A DNA stretch of 64,000 bases from Acanthaster planci (GCF_001949145.1 NW_019091402.1:290096-354095), one strand, 5' to 3'. Shown: positions 47,920 to 60,320, counted from the first letter of the stretch. The notes: generated by a model not told the origin, from the letters alone. Made by a program: numbers and translations.

Positions 47920-48494
47920 CAGTGCGTGTACAATGATATCCTCTTCAATTTTTGGGGCTGGCGCGATCGCGGAGCGGATCCATTACACGACCGCGTTGCT
48001 GGCGTAGCGTGATACTGTCCCAGGCCCTCTTCAAGCCTCTCCAATGCTGTAACTAGAACCTATTGTACAAAATGTATGGGCCGGCGAGAGGCGCATGAGG
48101 GTGCTTCAGTGATGCCTGACTTCCAGAACAAAAAGCTCAGGTAAGCCTTGGCCAGGCGTGAAGATGGGGACCGAGGAAGTTCAAAAACAGGCACCAACGC
48201 CGGACCACGCAGGGTTTTTTTTTCTCTTCCCTCCGCGGTCGGGAACTCGCCATGGCCGTTTTTTCACCAGCTTTTTTCCCCCCCTCGCTCTGTCTCTCTC
48301 TCTTCGTTTTTCGTCTTCCTCGGCGTGTGCTTGCCAATTTTTTCCCGGGCTGAGTAGTTGCGGACTGCCCCAGGCAGGATGGTGTCGGGTTGCCGTGCTG
48401 GCCAAGCTTGCTGGGAGCCCGCAATTTGTGGCCGAGACAGAGAGCGAGCGAGAGAGACAGAGAGGAAGACGGTCGGCACAGCGGTTCCTCGGAG
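47920..48494 (+). promoter_or_regulatory. CpG-rich island, possible promoter and 5' leader
   Basis: CpG-dense blocks (GGCGCGATCGCGGAGCGG, CCGGCGAGAGGCGCATG) and long pyrimidine tracts (48215-48310) lead into GAGACAGAGAGCGAGCGAGAG purine-rich sequence at 48435-48470, a composition common in 5' untranslated exons. It sits directly upstream of the ATG at 48495. Confidence 0.3.
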
Positions 48495-48534
48495 ATGGTG
48501 CAGAGAAGGAAAACAAAGAACCCGGACTGTGCAG
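48495..48534 (+). CDS. Candidate first coding exon with RRK motif, possible zinc-finger repressor N-terminus
   Basis: ATG at 48495 has G at -3 and G at +4. Thirteen codons, MVQRRKTKNPDCA, plus one base end at GCAG|GTGATT (GT at 48535-48536). A tiny first coding exon with Arg-Arg-Lys and a nearby Pro recalls the conserved N-terminal MSRRKQ..P repression motif of SALL, ZFPM, BCL11, ZNF423/521 and the related MPRRKQ of TSHZ. In several of these a short first coding exon is split off by an intron. The match is partial: Gln is replaced by Thr, and two residues separate Met from RRK. Family membership is an inference from about six positions. The host region is a CpG-rich island. No zinc-finger exons are in the remaining 15 kb; they would lie to the right, beyond the window. 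Confidence 0.27.
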
Positions 48535-48539
48535 GTGAT

Positions 48540-51500
48540 TCACACCGCATCTTCCGCGAGAAAAATGCGTATTTACGTGTGAACATATCAAAACCTAAGA
48601 ACAAATTTCTACAGCAAGACACTATAACTTTTGATTCTCAGCACAACTTCCTGTTACTTCAGGCAAAAAATGTTTGAGGGGAAAAAAAAACGCTGAATTT
48701 CTAACCGTCCTCATGATGGAAGTCGTGCTATTGCCCCACAGCTTATCAAACTCATCATGCACAATTTCCACTCGTGATGTACGCGGTTGTGACTGTCTAC
48801 CACAGAATGTCATCGATGTCAGCAAACATGAAAATAAATAGTTTGTGTTGATGCACAGTGCCTTTATCTTTTTGTAGCATTTATCCACTCATGTCTTCAG
48901 GCACACATGTACCAGATTTCAATTTTCAGATAGTTTCCTAGTGCACTTGCATCACTAGAATCACTTGAGTGAACATATTGGAGCTGTTTATTACAATACA
49001 GTTCTCATCTAAGGTCATCTCCAGCAAAACAAAGTACTTTACTGTAAACCTAATTCTCCTCCTAATTTATGTTTATACACATGAACTTTCTCATGAGGCA
49101 AGGCTCATTACACAGTGCCCACAACCAACAAACACCCCCTTTCAAGATTCACAGACAATCACCAAACAAAATTGCCCCTTACCAGACTTTTCCCACAAAC
49201 AACCACAAGAACCACTCCATCCCACCAGAAAACATCAATGCCTGAGCCAACCAGCTAAACAAACCCCATTAAGGCCGATTAGGCAATCTCTCAAGCCCGA
49301 TTAAGCACTGACTTCCCGCATCAACTGGACTTTTGAGACTCCACAATCCCAGGTTTACGGTTGATTTGCCAAGATCAGCAGTTAGTTAAAGATGCCCCCA
49401 GCATGCCTGATTAGGCAATGACTTCGCTTGGTTAGCAAGACAGTAAATTCTCTTAACAGGAATTATGTGGTGGCTTACAATATCCCTGGGTGGTATTTGG
49501 CAATAGGCTGCAGGTAGTTTGTTTGTGTGAATAATCTGTTTATAGGAAAAAGTACAACTACTGATGATAGAAAGGTATCCAGACAGACTTGGGACTTACA
49601 ATGTCCAGTACAGCCACTGTTGTTTTATCTAAATTTGTGTCAGCACTTACAGAAAATTTAGCGAGTTTAAATCTACATGTTTAAATTTTGGAATATTTAA
49701 AGTAGTAAAAACTCCAATCAGTGAAATGTCTTAATGTAGGGTATAAGTATGCCTATATCATGTTATGTCTGTGAAAAAATCAAGTGAACTAATAGCAGCA
49801 CAAAAAAGGACGACTCTTTTATCTTGTCAATTTTTTTTCAACACACCCAGCACCACCACCACAATAATGGCAGAAAACGAACCAACATGTGTCGTGTTCC
49901 TGTGCAACCTTATTTGGTAGTATGGGCGCAGAGAGGTTTACAAAAAGCGCCCTCTTTTGCCAACGCATGAATCCTGGTTGATTGCAAGTCCTCGCATCAC
50001 ACAGAAAAAAAAAAGGAATACTCCCTGATGTACTCATTAACACTTGATATTTGGCACGTGGGTGTGAAATAATCCACCAATGATCTTAAGTGAAAGAGGT
50101 TTGCATTAAGGTGACAAGTGAAAGAAAAGAGCTGCCTGAATGAAACTGCCAGGGGATGAGAAACTTACCTGTGGGTATGTTGTTGAATAAAAAAATAACA
50201 ATTCTACCTCCTTGGATTCGATATGGAAAAAAAAACACAAAGTTGAAATTGACACCTTCTGTGAAATGGAACGAAATTTCTCACAACTAAGAAATGAAAG
50301 GGCTGGACCAGTGCTTACAAAATTGAGATTGTTACAGGTTAAAGAAAAAACTATGACATGAAAGTGTGCATATCTACACATGTACGTGGTAGGTCATTTG
50401 ATTCAAACCAAACAAAGAACGGTAATTTACAACCAGAAAATGTCACTTTTTCACAAAGTGTCCCAGAATTAAATGCCTATCTCCTTTTTGGCTATCTCAA
50501 ATTCCAAACTCAATAGCACATGGACATTTGATTTGAATAAACAGTTTAGTACGTGTACATGTACCACTTTCCAATGATGGAAAACGTAATTAATAGAGAA
50601 GGATTAAACAGTATACATGTAAATTCTGTCCACGGCACAGGGAGATAACGATTTAAGGTTAACACGCAATTCACGGGTATTACTGAAAATGACTTCTTTG
50701 GCCAACATTTGATTAAAATGTGCAGTAGGCAACTAGCAAAATCAAGTATAAAGCTTTAATGGCACAGTCTATCACTGATTCTAAGATGTGCCTGCCACAA
50801 ACTGACGAGCGTCAACAGAGGGAGTCACAATATAGACACTGTATAACACAAGGTGGCAGCATGAGCTACAGTACATGTACATGTACATGTTATTACATAT
50901 AAGAGTTACTAATCAGGCCAGGTGTGCAAGGATACCTGTCCCCCAAACAAAGTCTGCAGGATGAAGACTGCTATAATCTAATGTACATGTATATGTACCG
51001 CTAGGTATGTGTAGATGGCATTGCAAGTTCTATTTAAGAAGCCTCTGTGATCTCTGCCCCCAATACAAGATGGGATCACATAAGGTTCATAAATCCAACC
51101 TCTCTGTAGTTATCACTCATACATCCTACATGTGGCGCATTTTGCTTGAACAAACAATTACTTTGGCGCATAAATTTACATGCCTAAAGTGAGCTGAGAA
51201 TCCATTCAACAGGGCCTCGTTTTGGAAGGAAAGGTGGCACTGGGACTTAAAAAGCAGACCAAATATCATGAAAGCTGAAAAAGTAAAATCTAGCAGAAAA
51301 TGAATTGGTAGTTGGGTGACAGAAACAACATACCGGTAAAGTGATGAGAAGAAAATGTCCGATTTCAAGTTAGCATGAAAGCAAAACACTCAAATCTGAA
51401 ACAATATACACGTACATGTATGTACATGTACATAAACGACACATTCTCAAGACATGTTGTAAAGGTTGAAAAAAGTACACGTACATGTACATAATTAGAT

Positions 51501-51895
51501 ACATTTTATCAAAATTTGGAAGCTTCAATTAAATTATTTTTGTTGGAATATAAATTTGCGAAACCTGTTTTATAAGGTATTGAATGCCAATTTTAAAACA
51601 TATTTCTTTAAATTAACAAATAATGACTTTGGTTTATGCATTTTCAGACGTATGTAATTGGATTAAACTTGTTTTCATGTTGAACTAAAAAAAAAAAGTC
51701 AACCTTGGCGGGTGACTCAAAACTAAATGATTCATGGAGAATAAAAATTACAGCAATGGTCAAGACAAGAGGGTCTTTAGATGCTAAGATCAAAAACATC
51801 AGGTGTATACCATCCAAGGCTAAAACTGCTCAGTGAATGGCAGAATAGCAGAAAATTGCCAAAATTAGCCGGGACAAAATAAGGAGTGTCAAGTT
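48540..51895. other. AT-rich non-coding tract
   Basis: It contains three related GATTA motifs (49277, 49299, 49409), ACATGT arrays at 50871-50891, 51410-51432 and 51480-51492, and a strong minus-strand donor CAG|GTAAGT (acttac at 50165-50170) with no good exon behind it. A minus-strand frame near 48690-48810 reads VEIVHDEFDKLWGN but has no splice signals. No gene called. Confidence 0.4.
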
Positions 51896-51899
51896 ACCA

Positions 51900-52170
51900 T
51901 TTCGGAGTGCGGGGCAAAAAAAAATTGCAAAGCCAACTGTTCGATTGTGTCCCTTGCAATCAGCGACTGGAGGTTGGGGGGTGGTGGGGGGGCAGGCCGC
52001 GCTGTTTCATTTCCTGGCAAAAATAATGACTCCACCTCAACCCGCTTTTTTTTCTTCTGTTATTTCCGCAGGAACGGACCTGCGAGAACAAAAAACATAT
52101 CGCGGTGGACTTTTTGAAGGCCTATCGAGAAATCTTAAAGCCACTGTTTGTTGTTCCCAAAAATATGTTC
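51900..52170. promoter_or_regulatory. GC-richer island with strong acceptor-like site
   Basis: A G-rich patch is followed by CCCGCTTTTTTTTCTTCTGTTATTTCCGCAG ending at 52071. Downstream the frame GTDLREQKTYRGGLFEGLSR is open, but no donor is obvious. This could be an exon start or simply a conserved non-coding block. Confidence 0.2.
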
Positions 52171-52739
52171 TGATTGATTCAGCTGGCCTGATAGTAAAAA
52201 CCAAAATTATTCACGGGTTCAGTTATGATCCTATTATTGCACGTTTAAATTCTTTGCTCAAAATCATTTTTTAAATCAATCACCAGCTTAATGAATGATC
52301 AAAAGATTAGTAATAAAAACACACATCATTCAACATTTCACTCATTTGTTAACTCATCAACATAGGACTAGAGCTAATGAAGATCATTTTTCAATGTGAC
52401 ACATGAAAAATTCATTCTTTTGTACTTATCTAAAATTTAATCTAATCTAATCTTTTTTTTGTACTACAAATGATTTCACACTGGTCTTTCCACACCCAAC
52501 AATGAGAATGTGCACAAGCAAATTGTCCTGTACAAACAGCAGAACAATAAGTACATGCACGATGCATGAACAATTAAAACAAAATTACAGGTTGTCTTTT
52601 TGTTAACATTGTGAAAAAAAAGTTACACTGATACAAAAATATGCAGTGGCCAGAACAAAATGTGCGGATCAATATCAAAAGAAGTACAGGTATGTAAACA
52701 AGATGTCATGTGGTTCCACTGTTCCTTTAAGTGATTCGT

Positions 52740-53010
52740 TATCAGTGCCCTGCGCAATTGTCAGATTCATAAAAAGCCCTTCCCTAAGCCCGGAATGGTC
52801 GCTGCATAATGAATTCTAGGGTTGGATCTTCTGATTATCGGGGAGCCGGACCCTGCGATTTCCTCCGTGATTAAGCAGAGAGGGAGTTCGTTCCCGGACA
52901 GGAAATTGTTACAGCACAGGTGGAAATTGGCGGCAAATTGAAGCAAATAATGGATCCGGTGAGCAACGAGAACAGCAAAGTTTTCTTTAAAAAAGATGCT
53001 TTCAGAGGAA
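52740..53010. promoter_or_regulatory. CpG-retaining island
   Basis: Contains GCATAATGAATTC, CTGATTATCGGGG, CCGTGATTAAGC and ACAGGTGG (E-box); several ATTA homeobox cores in GC-rich context. Candidate enhancer. Confidence 0.28.
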
Positions 53011-53014
53011 GCCT

Positions 53015-53995
53015 GATTAAAGTTGTCAAGATTTGGCACTCACAATGCCAAAAAAGTTTACCATTAACCTACTCAACAGCGACATTTCATTAGTTTGAAA
53101 CACTCTCCACATGGTCTGACCTACATTGTACATGTCAGGTAGTCTATATTCTATGTTACATAACTATAATCAGTAATTTCATTTTTTTCACTTCACAATA
53201 AAATGATGAAGCACTGGCAAAAGACTGGAAAGAAGGGAGAAATATAGGGTTCCACTTTAAATTGAAATAACTTTCTAATCCCTGGTCTGAATTTAATGTC
53301 AAAAACATTGATTCTGCATGAGTTAATGACACAATTAACACATCTTTTCAGAATATTAATCAAGCTTCAGTTATAAAAACATTCCCACAAATGCTACATG
53401 TATGAAGCTAATCTAAGACTTCTGGCCTTAATTTATAAATTCTTTTAGTGTTTTAAGACATTTGCATGCAAATTTGACAACAGTAGTGAAGTAATGCTTT
53501 AAAAAGTGAATTTTGCCTGAAAAAATGAAATGAAGAAATTTGTGTTTTGTACTTGAGGTTTACTCTATGCACCAAGAATGCAGCATGTCTCTTGTATGTA
53601 CATACATGTATGTATTCACATGTACATCTTGAGAAGAAATATATTCAGAGTCCAAACGAAATTAAAATGATTTCTTAGGCTCAAACCTTCGGCAGCTTTG
53701 TGTGTGTATGTCTCCTCTTTTCACGTTTGTCTGTGTTTGCCTTCCTTCGACCAACCCTGTGTCTACAGACCGGGTACCGGGCACACAGCACTGGTGCCGC
53801 ACAGGCTGCAGTTTCACTCCTAATATGTTATGTCTCATCAATTTGTGTATTTTATCGCTACCCGGGCTGGAATGGGGCCGGAGCAAATACTGAACACAAG
53901 TAGGTCTGGGGAGAAATATAGGTTTCGGGCGGTCAGGAAATAACACTGTACATTTTGTCGAAGGGGTTTTAAAGAAGTCGGAGATGATGTGAATA
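53015..53995. other. Non-coding tract
   Basis: AT-rich to 53640 with TACATACATGTATGTA at 53597-53612, then moderately GC-rich. Overlapping frames at 53662-54003 are not convincing. Confidence 0.4.
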
Positions 53996-53999
53996 CAGC

Positions 54000-54360
54000 A
54001 CACTCCATTGATGAGTGGCGCTCACATTATGCACTCCACAAAATAGGCCTGCCACTAACTCCATTCATGACCAGTCTGGCAATTTTTAACGCTTAATCCC
54101 TTTTCGTTTCTATTGGGTTTTCCACATTTTGCGGGCGAGGTACAATCCTCGGTAAAGTATCCATGAGGAGTCTGGATTCCACCACAATCGCACAAGTGGG
54201 AGTGAGACTCTGTCATCACCCAATCTACAGTTGGGTCACTTCAGAATCCATCCCAGTCTCTCTGACCTGATTCTCGCACCGATTCTATCAGCAAAGTGTA
54301 CCGATATCGGTCAGTGCTGACAGGGGAAGCAATGTAAAGTGCTGCCCCGCCAATGATAAG
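54000..54360. promoter_or_regulatory. Candidate regulatory island with TAATCC core
   Basis: Contains GCTTAATCCC at about 54090 (K50 homeodomain type, as for Otx or Goosecoid), TTTTGCGGGCGAGG and CATTATGCACTCC. Confidence 0.22.
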
Positions 54361-55014
54361 ACTATCTCTCTCCCATCAGGGTTGAAAGAGGGAGGGAAGG
54401 GGGGAGGAGATTGGTGAGTTCCATAGCCAGCCAGCAGGGGGGGGGGTTGGGTTGCAGACCGGAGTTTGATGACAGGACAAATTGAGGTTGGGCCCAGAGA
54501 GAAACCTGGGGAACTGATGATAACTGTGATAATGTGATGGAGTGCAGGCGTTTCAGATCAGATGCGAGGAGAGTGAGAACACTAGTGTTTGGATATGATG
54601 CAGCTTTGCTCCTGGCCCAATGTTGGCCAAGTCGATAAGCAGAAACAACCACTCACGGCAAAGCTGTGAGCCACACATTCCAGACTCAGGTCACACATGC
54701 AACCCTTCAAGTCACAATATGGTTGGTAAAATGCTTTACAAACCAAAACCTGTTTGTGGTAAGCAAACATGTGAGGCTCAAATTTACATGTATTACAACT
54801 GTCCATCCGTTTGCACATTTTTCCTAGTTCCGTCTTCACTGCATACTGATTACAGACAAAAATGGATTGCAGCCACACTAGAAACATCAACACACTGAAG
54901 TGACAGCAAAAAAAAAACTATAACTGGAATTAAAGATAAGTACTGGTAAAGACAGAAAGGTACATTTACGGTGTACATACAGGTCAGTATCTAGCACAAC
55001 TTTGGTCTATTTGG

Positions 55015-55521
55015 GTGCTAGATAGGGCTGAATCAATTCAAATAATTCACTATTTGAATATTTGATCTTCAGTTTGATCGAATATCTGAATACTCGGTTA
55101 CATCCACCGGCAGATTGTTGATGAACAAACTATATACAAAGTCAGTTGCAATAACACACACAATTGTACATTATGATCAATATAATAACTTCTCACATCT
55201 AGAAGTATCTCCAGCCACGATTTAGCAAGATTTAAGAGATGAACAAGACCTCTTGCCCTATTGAAAATTTCTATTCCGTTTAAATTGTTTATTGAATAAT
55301 TTACTTTTTAAATCGTTGAAAGACTTCTGACACTTTTCATCTAAATCTGCTTGAATCAAGCCCTTATAGTGCAATTTTCTCATTTAAAACAAAAGAAAAT
55401 TTTCCCTTCCTTTTCAAGAATTTTGCATTCAAATATTCAAGTTCGAAAAATAATATCCGAATATTCAAGAATCGATTGAATATTTGGTTATTCGGATATT
55501 TGGCACAGCCCTAGTGCTAGA
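55015..55521. mobile_element. hAT-type non-autonomous element with intact 8-bp target duplication
   Basis: The element spans 55023-55513. It starts TAGGGCTGAATC and ends CACAGCCCTA. Identical 8-bp direct repeats GTGCTAGA flank it at 55015-55022 and 55514-55521, the target-site length of hAT transposons. The subterminal regions on both sides are runs of GAATATTTG, CGAATATC and GAATACTCGG-type motifs in inverted order. It has no transposase frame, so it must have been moved by a related autonomous element. The perfect duplication makes this the best-bounded element in the window. Confidence 0.85.
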
Positions 55522-55524
55522 CTT

Positions 55525-56440
55525 CTTTACAAGTACATCAGTTTCTACCTGTTGTACAAAGCAAGCAATTTATATTAAACCAACAAAAAACTTAATGGCA
55601 AATTACCCCTTTGGCTCTGATCGGGCATGCAGTACAGTACTCGTAAGATACATGTACATACACCTGCACCTGGTGTGGATAACTCAACTGTTTGCATGGA
55701 GTTTTAACATGCATGGCTTTGAACAGCAAAGCATTCTCCACGGAGGATGTTTGCAAAGCATGTACATTGTACACAGTGTGTATTCACTCTAGTTACCAGC
55801 CCCTGTGAGCAAAAAGGCACCGGGGCAGAACTTGGAATGTTTTGGAGGGTCACGCCCATCATGCCATTAGTAGCCACAGGGGTTGGTTGGAAATGGCCAG
55901 AACTGAACACGGGTGCCATGGTTTGCCAACCACAGCACAGGCCCTGATTGGAGTCAAGCCAGGTTTGAGCTTAAGCCTTAAGGTCTTTAAAACAATCTTC
56001 CATAGTGGAAACCATCAAGCGCTGTGAACATTTTCTTCCAAGAGAGTAACTGAACATTTTTGTCAGAACGCCAAACCGAACGATATCCATCAAAAGAAGG
56101 AGCTCACTTTGTAAAAGCAAACTATAATAGTAACTGAAAAAAAAACACTTAAAGACTCATTTTGTGGGATTTGGTACAAAATCATTCAAGATCCCTAGGT
56201 CTGCTGTCAATATGGTCAAAATACTGTGTCAGTATACACTGCCCTGAGAAAAAACTGTTTACCCGAGAACGGGAGAAAAGTGGAAGCTATATCGAGTGGG
56301 AGTGTGAGCAAATGAAAAGGGTGTTAAGACACAGTCAGATCGACATCCAATGGAGTCCAATCTACACCTGACAGGGCAGGTGGCTGGAAGGTGTGAGTGC
56401 TGGGTGAGAGTGTTTGGTAACTGGGGAGTGATATCACAGG
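55525..56440. other. Non-coding tract
   Basis: ACATGT motifs at 55651-55660, otherwise nothing recognised. Confidence 0.45.
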
Positions 56441-56862
56441 TTCACTAGGACGTTTCACGTCCTTGTTTACCCTAAATACCACTGTTGTCTGGGGTCCTTC
56501 ACTCAGAGGCATCATGTCCTCACTTGCCCTAAATGCCACTGTTGTCTGAGGTCCTTTGAACACTAGGAAGTTTCATGTCCTTGTTTCCCTAAATGCCACT
56601 GTTGTCTGAGGTCATTCATTTGGAGACCTGTACATGTATCATGTCCTTATTTATCCTGAACGCTACTGCTGTCTGAGGTCCTTCACTAGGAGGCATCATG
56701 TCCTTGCTACCCAAAATGCCACTGTTGTCTGAGGTCATTCATTCGGAGACCTTTACATGTATCATGTCTTCATTTATCCTAAAAGCTACTGCTGTCTGAG
56801 GTCCTTCACCAGGAGGCATCATGTCCTCATTGCCCTAACTGCTACGGTTGTCTGTGGTCCAC
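56441..56862. repeat. Minisatellite, seven units with alternating length
   Basis: The motif CTACTG.TGTCTGAGGTC recurs at about 56481, 56538, 56598, 56665, 56721, 56788 and 56844, with spacings of 57, 60, 67, 56, 67 and 56 bp. The last units form a higher-order period of 123 bp in which the long unit carries ACATGTATCATGTC and GGAGACC, and the short unit carries AGGAGGCATCATGTCC. Non-coding. Confidence 0.8.
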
Positions 56863-56864
56863 AG

Positions 56865-57765
56865 TTCCCACAAATACATGTCCATGTACACTGTACATGT
56901 ACCAGTAGCACAACTTTTTCTTCCCTTTTCCAGGGAATTACTGGTCGAACTCAAGTTAGAACCTGAGTCTTGATGAACTGTCAGCCATCCCGATTCAACC
57001 ATCAGTGAACTATTACATGTACACTCTACATGTACACAAAACAATTGCTCCAAATACTATAAATGCCTATTTAAAAAAAATTGTTTTTCAAAAAACAAGA
57101 GCTGCTAAGGTTAATATTAAATCTTTTTATGCTGCCTTTCCATGAGTGCAATTACACTTTCTGATCCATTCATTACTGTCCAATTGCAACAGACACTCTT
57201 TGTGAAATGCCAGCACAATACAAATGTCTCAATAACCCCCACCCCTTGTCCTTTAAGCCCAACCCCACAAAACATACCACAAATGAAGATGAAGATTTGT
57301 GTTACAGTACTATTAACATATGTACAGTATGGCTGCATTAATAAGAACTGCTTATGAAAAGCAAGCCATGTATCTTTTTTTTAAAAATGTATTGCAACCG
57401 TGGCAACCACAAATCCACATTACTGCATACTCAGATCCCTAAATGTTTCCAATTCCATGTAAAACTTCAAGAGCTTACCAGTGTGTATAAACAACCTTAC
57501 AAGAACCCAGCAATTTTAGCGATTAATATCCTGATATTTTGGCCCGTTTTCCATTTTGCCGCTTTCAAAGCCTAGATTTTCGTGCCTGCAATGATGTATC
57601 ACCTTTACATGTGAATGCCTACTTGTACAGCACATGTAGAATCCCTCGTGTTGCACTGTCAAATGACATTGCATTCAAGTCTATTTCCCCCATCCCCCTA
57701 GAGAAACTGTCATTACAAATGGGTATAAATGCATCTGACGAGTGTAAATACTCGGTACAATTCTA
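56865..57765. other. AT-rich non-coding tract
   Basis: ACATGT clusters at 56875-56902 and 57014-57035. No gene. Confidence 0.5.
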
Positions 57766-57769
57766 ATAT

Positions 57770-58110
57770 TTCCAATCCATTTTTTTTCTTGGTGACCGGC
57801 CAAGCCGAGAGCAAACAGAGCACGCCAAATTGGTAGGGGAACACGGAAAGCCTTTTGGATCAGTACCACGAGAGCAGCTAAGCACGCAAGCATTTACACA
57901 CGGTGATGTATTTACTCGGACACTGTAATGTCCAGCTCTCTGGAGCTGAATGGCCAAGATTAAGGTGGACGTACAGGGGAGGAATTAGCGGCAGGCAATT
58001 TGTCATACTGTGTTATAATGTCTATTGTCCAAATTCACTTGAGTACAGAAGAACTCAATCAAATTGCTTTTATGACCATCGCTTTCTTATTGTTTTCACT
58101 GGACTGAGGT
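57770..58110. promoter_or_regulatory. CpG-retaining island
   Basis: GACCGGCCAAGCCGAG, GATGTATTTACTCGG (forkhead-like), CCAGCTCTCTGGAGCTG and GAATTAGCGG (homeobox core). Candidate enhancer. Confidence 0.27.
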
Positions 58111-58719
58111 AACTAGCCTACTTCTATAGTCAAAGGAAATTTACATAAAGGCTCAAGATTCTACGGACCAAAGAGCTGTTCAAATTGACCAATACCTATC
58201 AGGTCAATGGCCCACTTCAAATGGGATCAAGTGGAGCAAAATAACGCTAGAAAGTGAACTGAGGATGTAAGTATACATGTACATTTACCTTGTAGAACCA
58301 CACAAATTGCAATTCCTCATGTGCCTGGTAAAAGGGCGTTCAAGTCTTTTTTCCCACTGAACTTACAACTACATCAGTTGGCTCCATTGCACTCTTTTGT
58401 AGACAAGCACATATATGTAGGTGAATTAGTCCTGGGCTAAGATAAGCGTTTTCCTTGGCATTTCTGTTAACTTCCGTATTGGTATTACAGTTCCTCAGGA
58501 CTTTGATTTCCACGGGCTCAAGCTATAATGCAACAATATCATATTCCAGTAGTTTTGATGGCAAGACTGTGGTTCATTGGGCTATTTTTTGTTTGCCATT
58601 CAACTATTTTCGTTTATAATATAATGCGAAAGACGGATGACATTACCAGATGTATTGCAATGCAAGACACAGGATTATTGTAAATTTTCATTCTCTTAAT
58701 CGTGTTCAGAGTATCATTT

Positions 58720-60080
58720 CTAACAGAGATTTCAACGCGTTGTTTCTCTTCACTGTGTATTTGATATGGGCTCTTTGATTAGATGTCAAGGTGGGAAAAC
58801 GCCAAACAGGATAAAATTTTGAGAAAAGTATCATATCTGGTAATCCGCCACAGAGCGAGGGGGAAATGCCAAGTTTATCTGGCGTGAGCCGGGTATTTCC
58901 TAGGTCTGACAGATCTGTCAGAAATAATGGTGACCAGGCCTTGAAATGAAATAAAAAGAGGAGGGGGAAAAAGTTGGAGTGTGTGAAAACAGACATTAAA
59001 AAAATGTCGGTGAGAAAAGGCTGGGAATCTCGTTGCTGGTGACAAGAAGAAAACAAAAAAGCACGAAGGCAAGCTTCTCAGAGACCAGCTGCTCTGGGGT
59101 TGTCCACGGAGATTGCCTTCAGGGCAGAGAGTGTTAAAAAGAACAGGACGCTAGGGGTGATAGGAGAACTCGGCTAAAAATTACTGGGGTAGAACGACCG
59201 GCCAACGCGGTTTGGCCTGGCTCAAAGTAGGTCACAGAAATCTGCCGCTGTGGATTGGGAGCGTCAGCCGAATGCAGTTGCTGGGATGTCGAGCAATGGA
59301 TGGAAACCAAGTAGAGATTATCACATTTTGTTGCCGTGGCAGGGAAATGCGGTAATGCAGAGAGGTGGAGGGGAACAAACGGTGAAATAAATTCAGAAGG
59401 GAGGCAGGGGTACTGGGTCACCTGGGATGGTCAGGTTTATCTCACTGTGAGATTTTTCGCAAATTTTAAGATAGGATTACAGGGCCAACACCGACGGCTG
59501 TAACCAAAGCCTTAAGATGCACAACACGAAGAGAAAATATTTAATCATACTAATAGAGAGTGAAATGCTGGGACTTTTTTCGTCTTTTTTTCCCCATCCT
59601 TCTGGCATCAAGTGAGGACTAGTCCTGAGATGGGCACCGTCTTAATTTGGAAGATGGCAACTCCTGTGTTCAATTGGCATCGTTGCTGAGATCCTCCAGT
59701 CCGGGAGTCACCGATGTCGGTTCCGCCTGGATGCAGGGGAGAGTCTCCTGGGGGGGTCTCTGATCTCCTGCTCTGTCGGATGCAGCGCATGCATCCTCAC
59801 TGGCAACTTGTCGTCGGGGACCCCGAGATGCCAGCCTATATCTGCCAGTGAAACTCCATTCCCACCCATGCTCTGATTAGCTGCAAGGGTCCCCCTAAGA
59901 ACAAAGCAGGTCTCAATGCTGCCCATTTCGGTGCCGTCACGATCCACTGACCCATCACACTTGGACAAAAAAAAAAAAAGAAAAAAATGTCCTGCACTGC
60001 TCTCCACTTTTGATCCATTAACAAATTAGCTTTTCCTCCGCCTTGCACATAAATTACTCAATGGTGCTGTTTGTTTTCAT
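58720..60080. promoter_or_regulatory. Long CpG-retaining region with paired TGACAG palindrome
   Basis: It starts with TTTCAACGCGTTG, then GCTCTTTGATTAGATG (TCF-like next to a homeobox core). A perfect 18-bp palindrome TCTGACAGATCTGTCAGA lies at 58905-58922, which is two inverted TGACAG sites (MEIS/TGIF type). Frames of 95 to 116 codons on the minus strand are unconvincing. The last part (59590-60080) is C-rich with an A-tract at 59970-59980. Confidence 0.35.
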
Positions 60081-60320
60081 CACTTCATTAGTTTCTCCAT
60101 CACCACCACCATTTTGGACTTCTTGTCAGGAATGGATGCAAGGGGTCTTTTTAAAGCCATAAATTATAGCGTCTTAAAGTGTGTGGGGAGGGAGAGTGGT
60201 AGGTTGGCATTCAGAGATTAGCAAGCCCATTAGAAGTGCCTCACACCTGGGGCTGGCTACATACATGTAGGACTACAGTAGATTGTCTGTAATTTTCTCT
60301 CAAAATGTAAATCAAGAAAT

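Noticed and set aside
48690-48810. Protein-like minus-strand frame (VEIVHDEFDKLWGN)
   Set aside because: Short, with neither acceptor nor donor of adequate strength. Could be a conserved non-coding stretch.
50165-50215. Minus-strand CAG|GTAAGT donor
   Set aside because: The preceding sequence is AT-rich and low-complexity with no start or acceptor.
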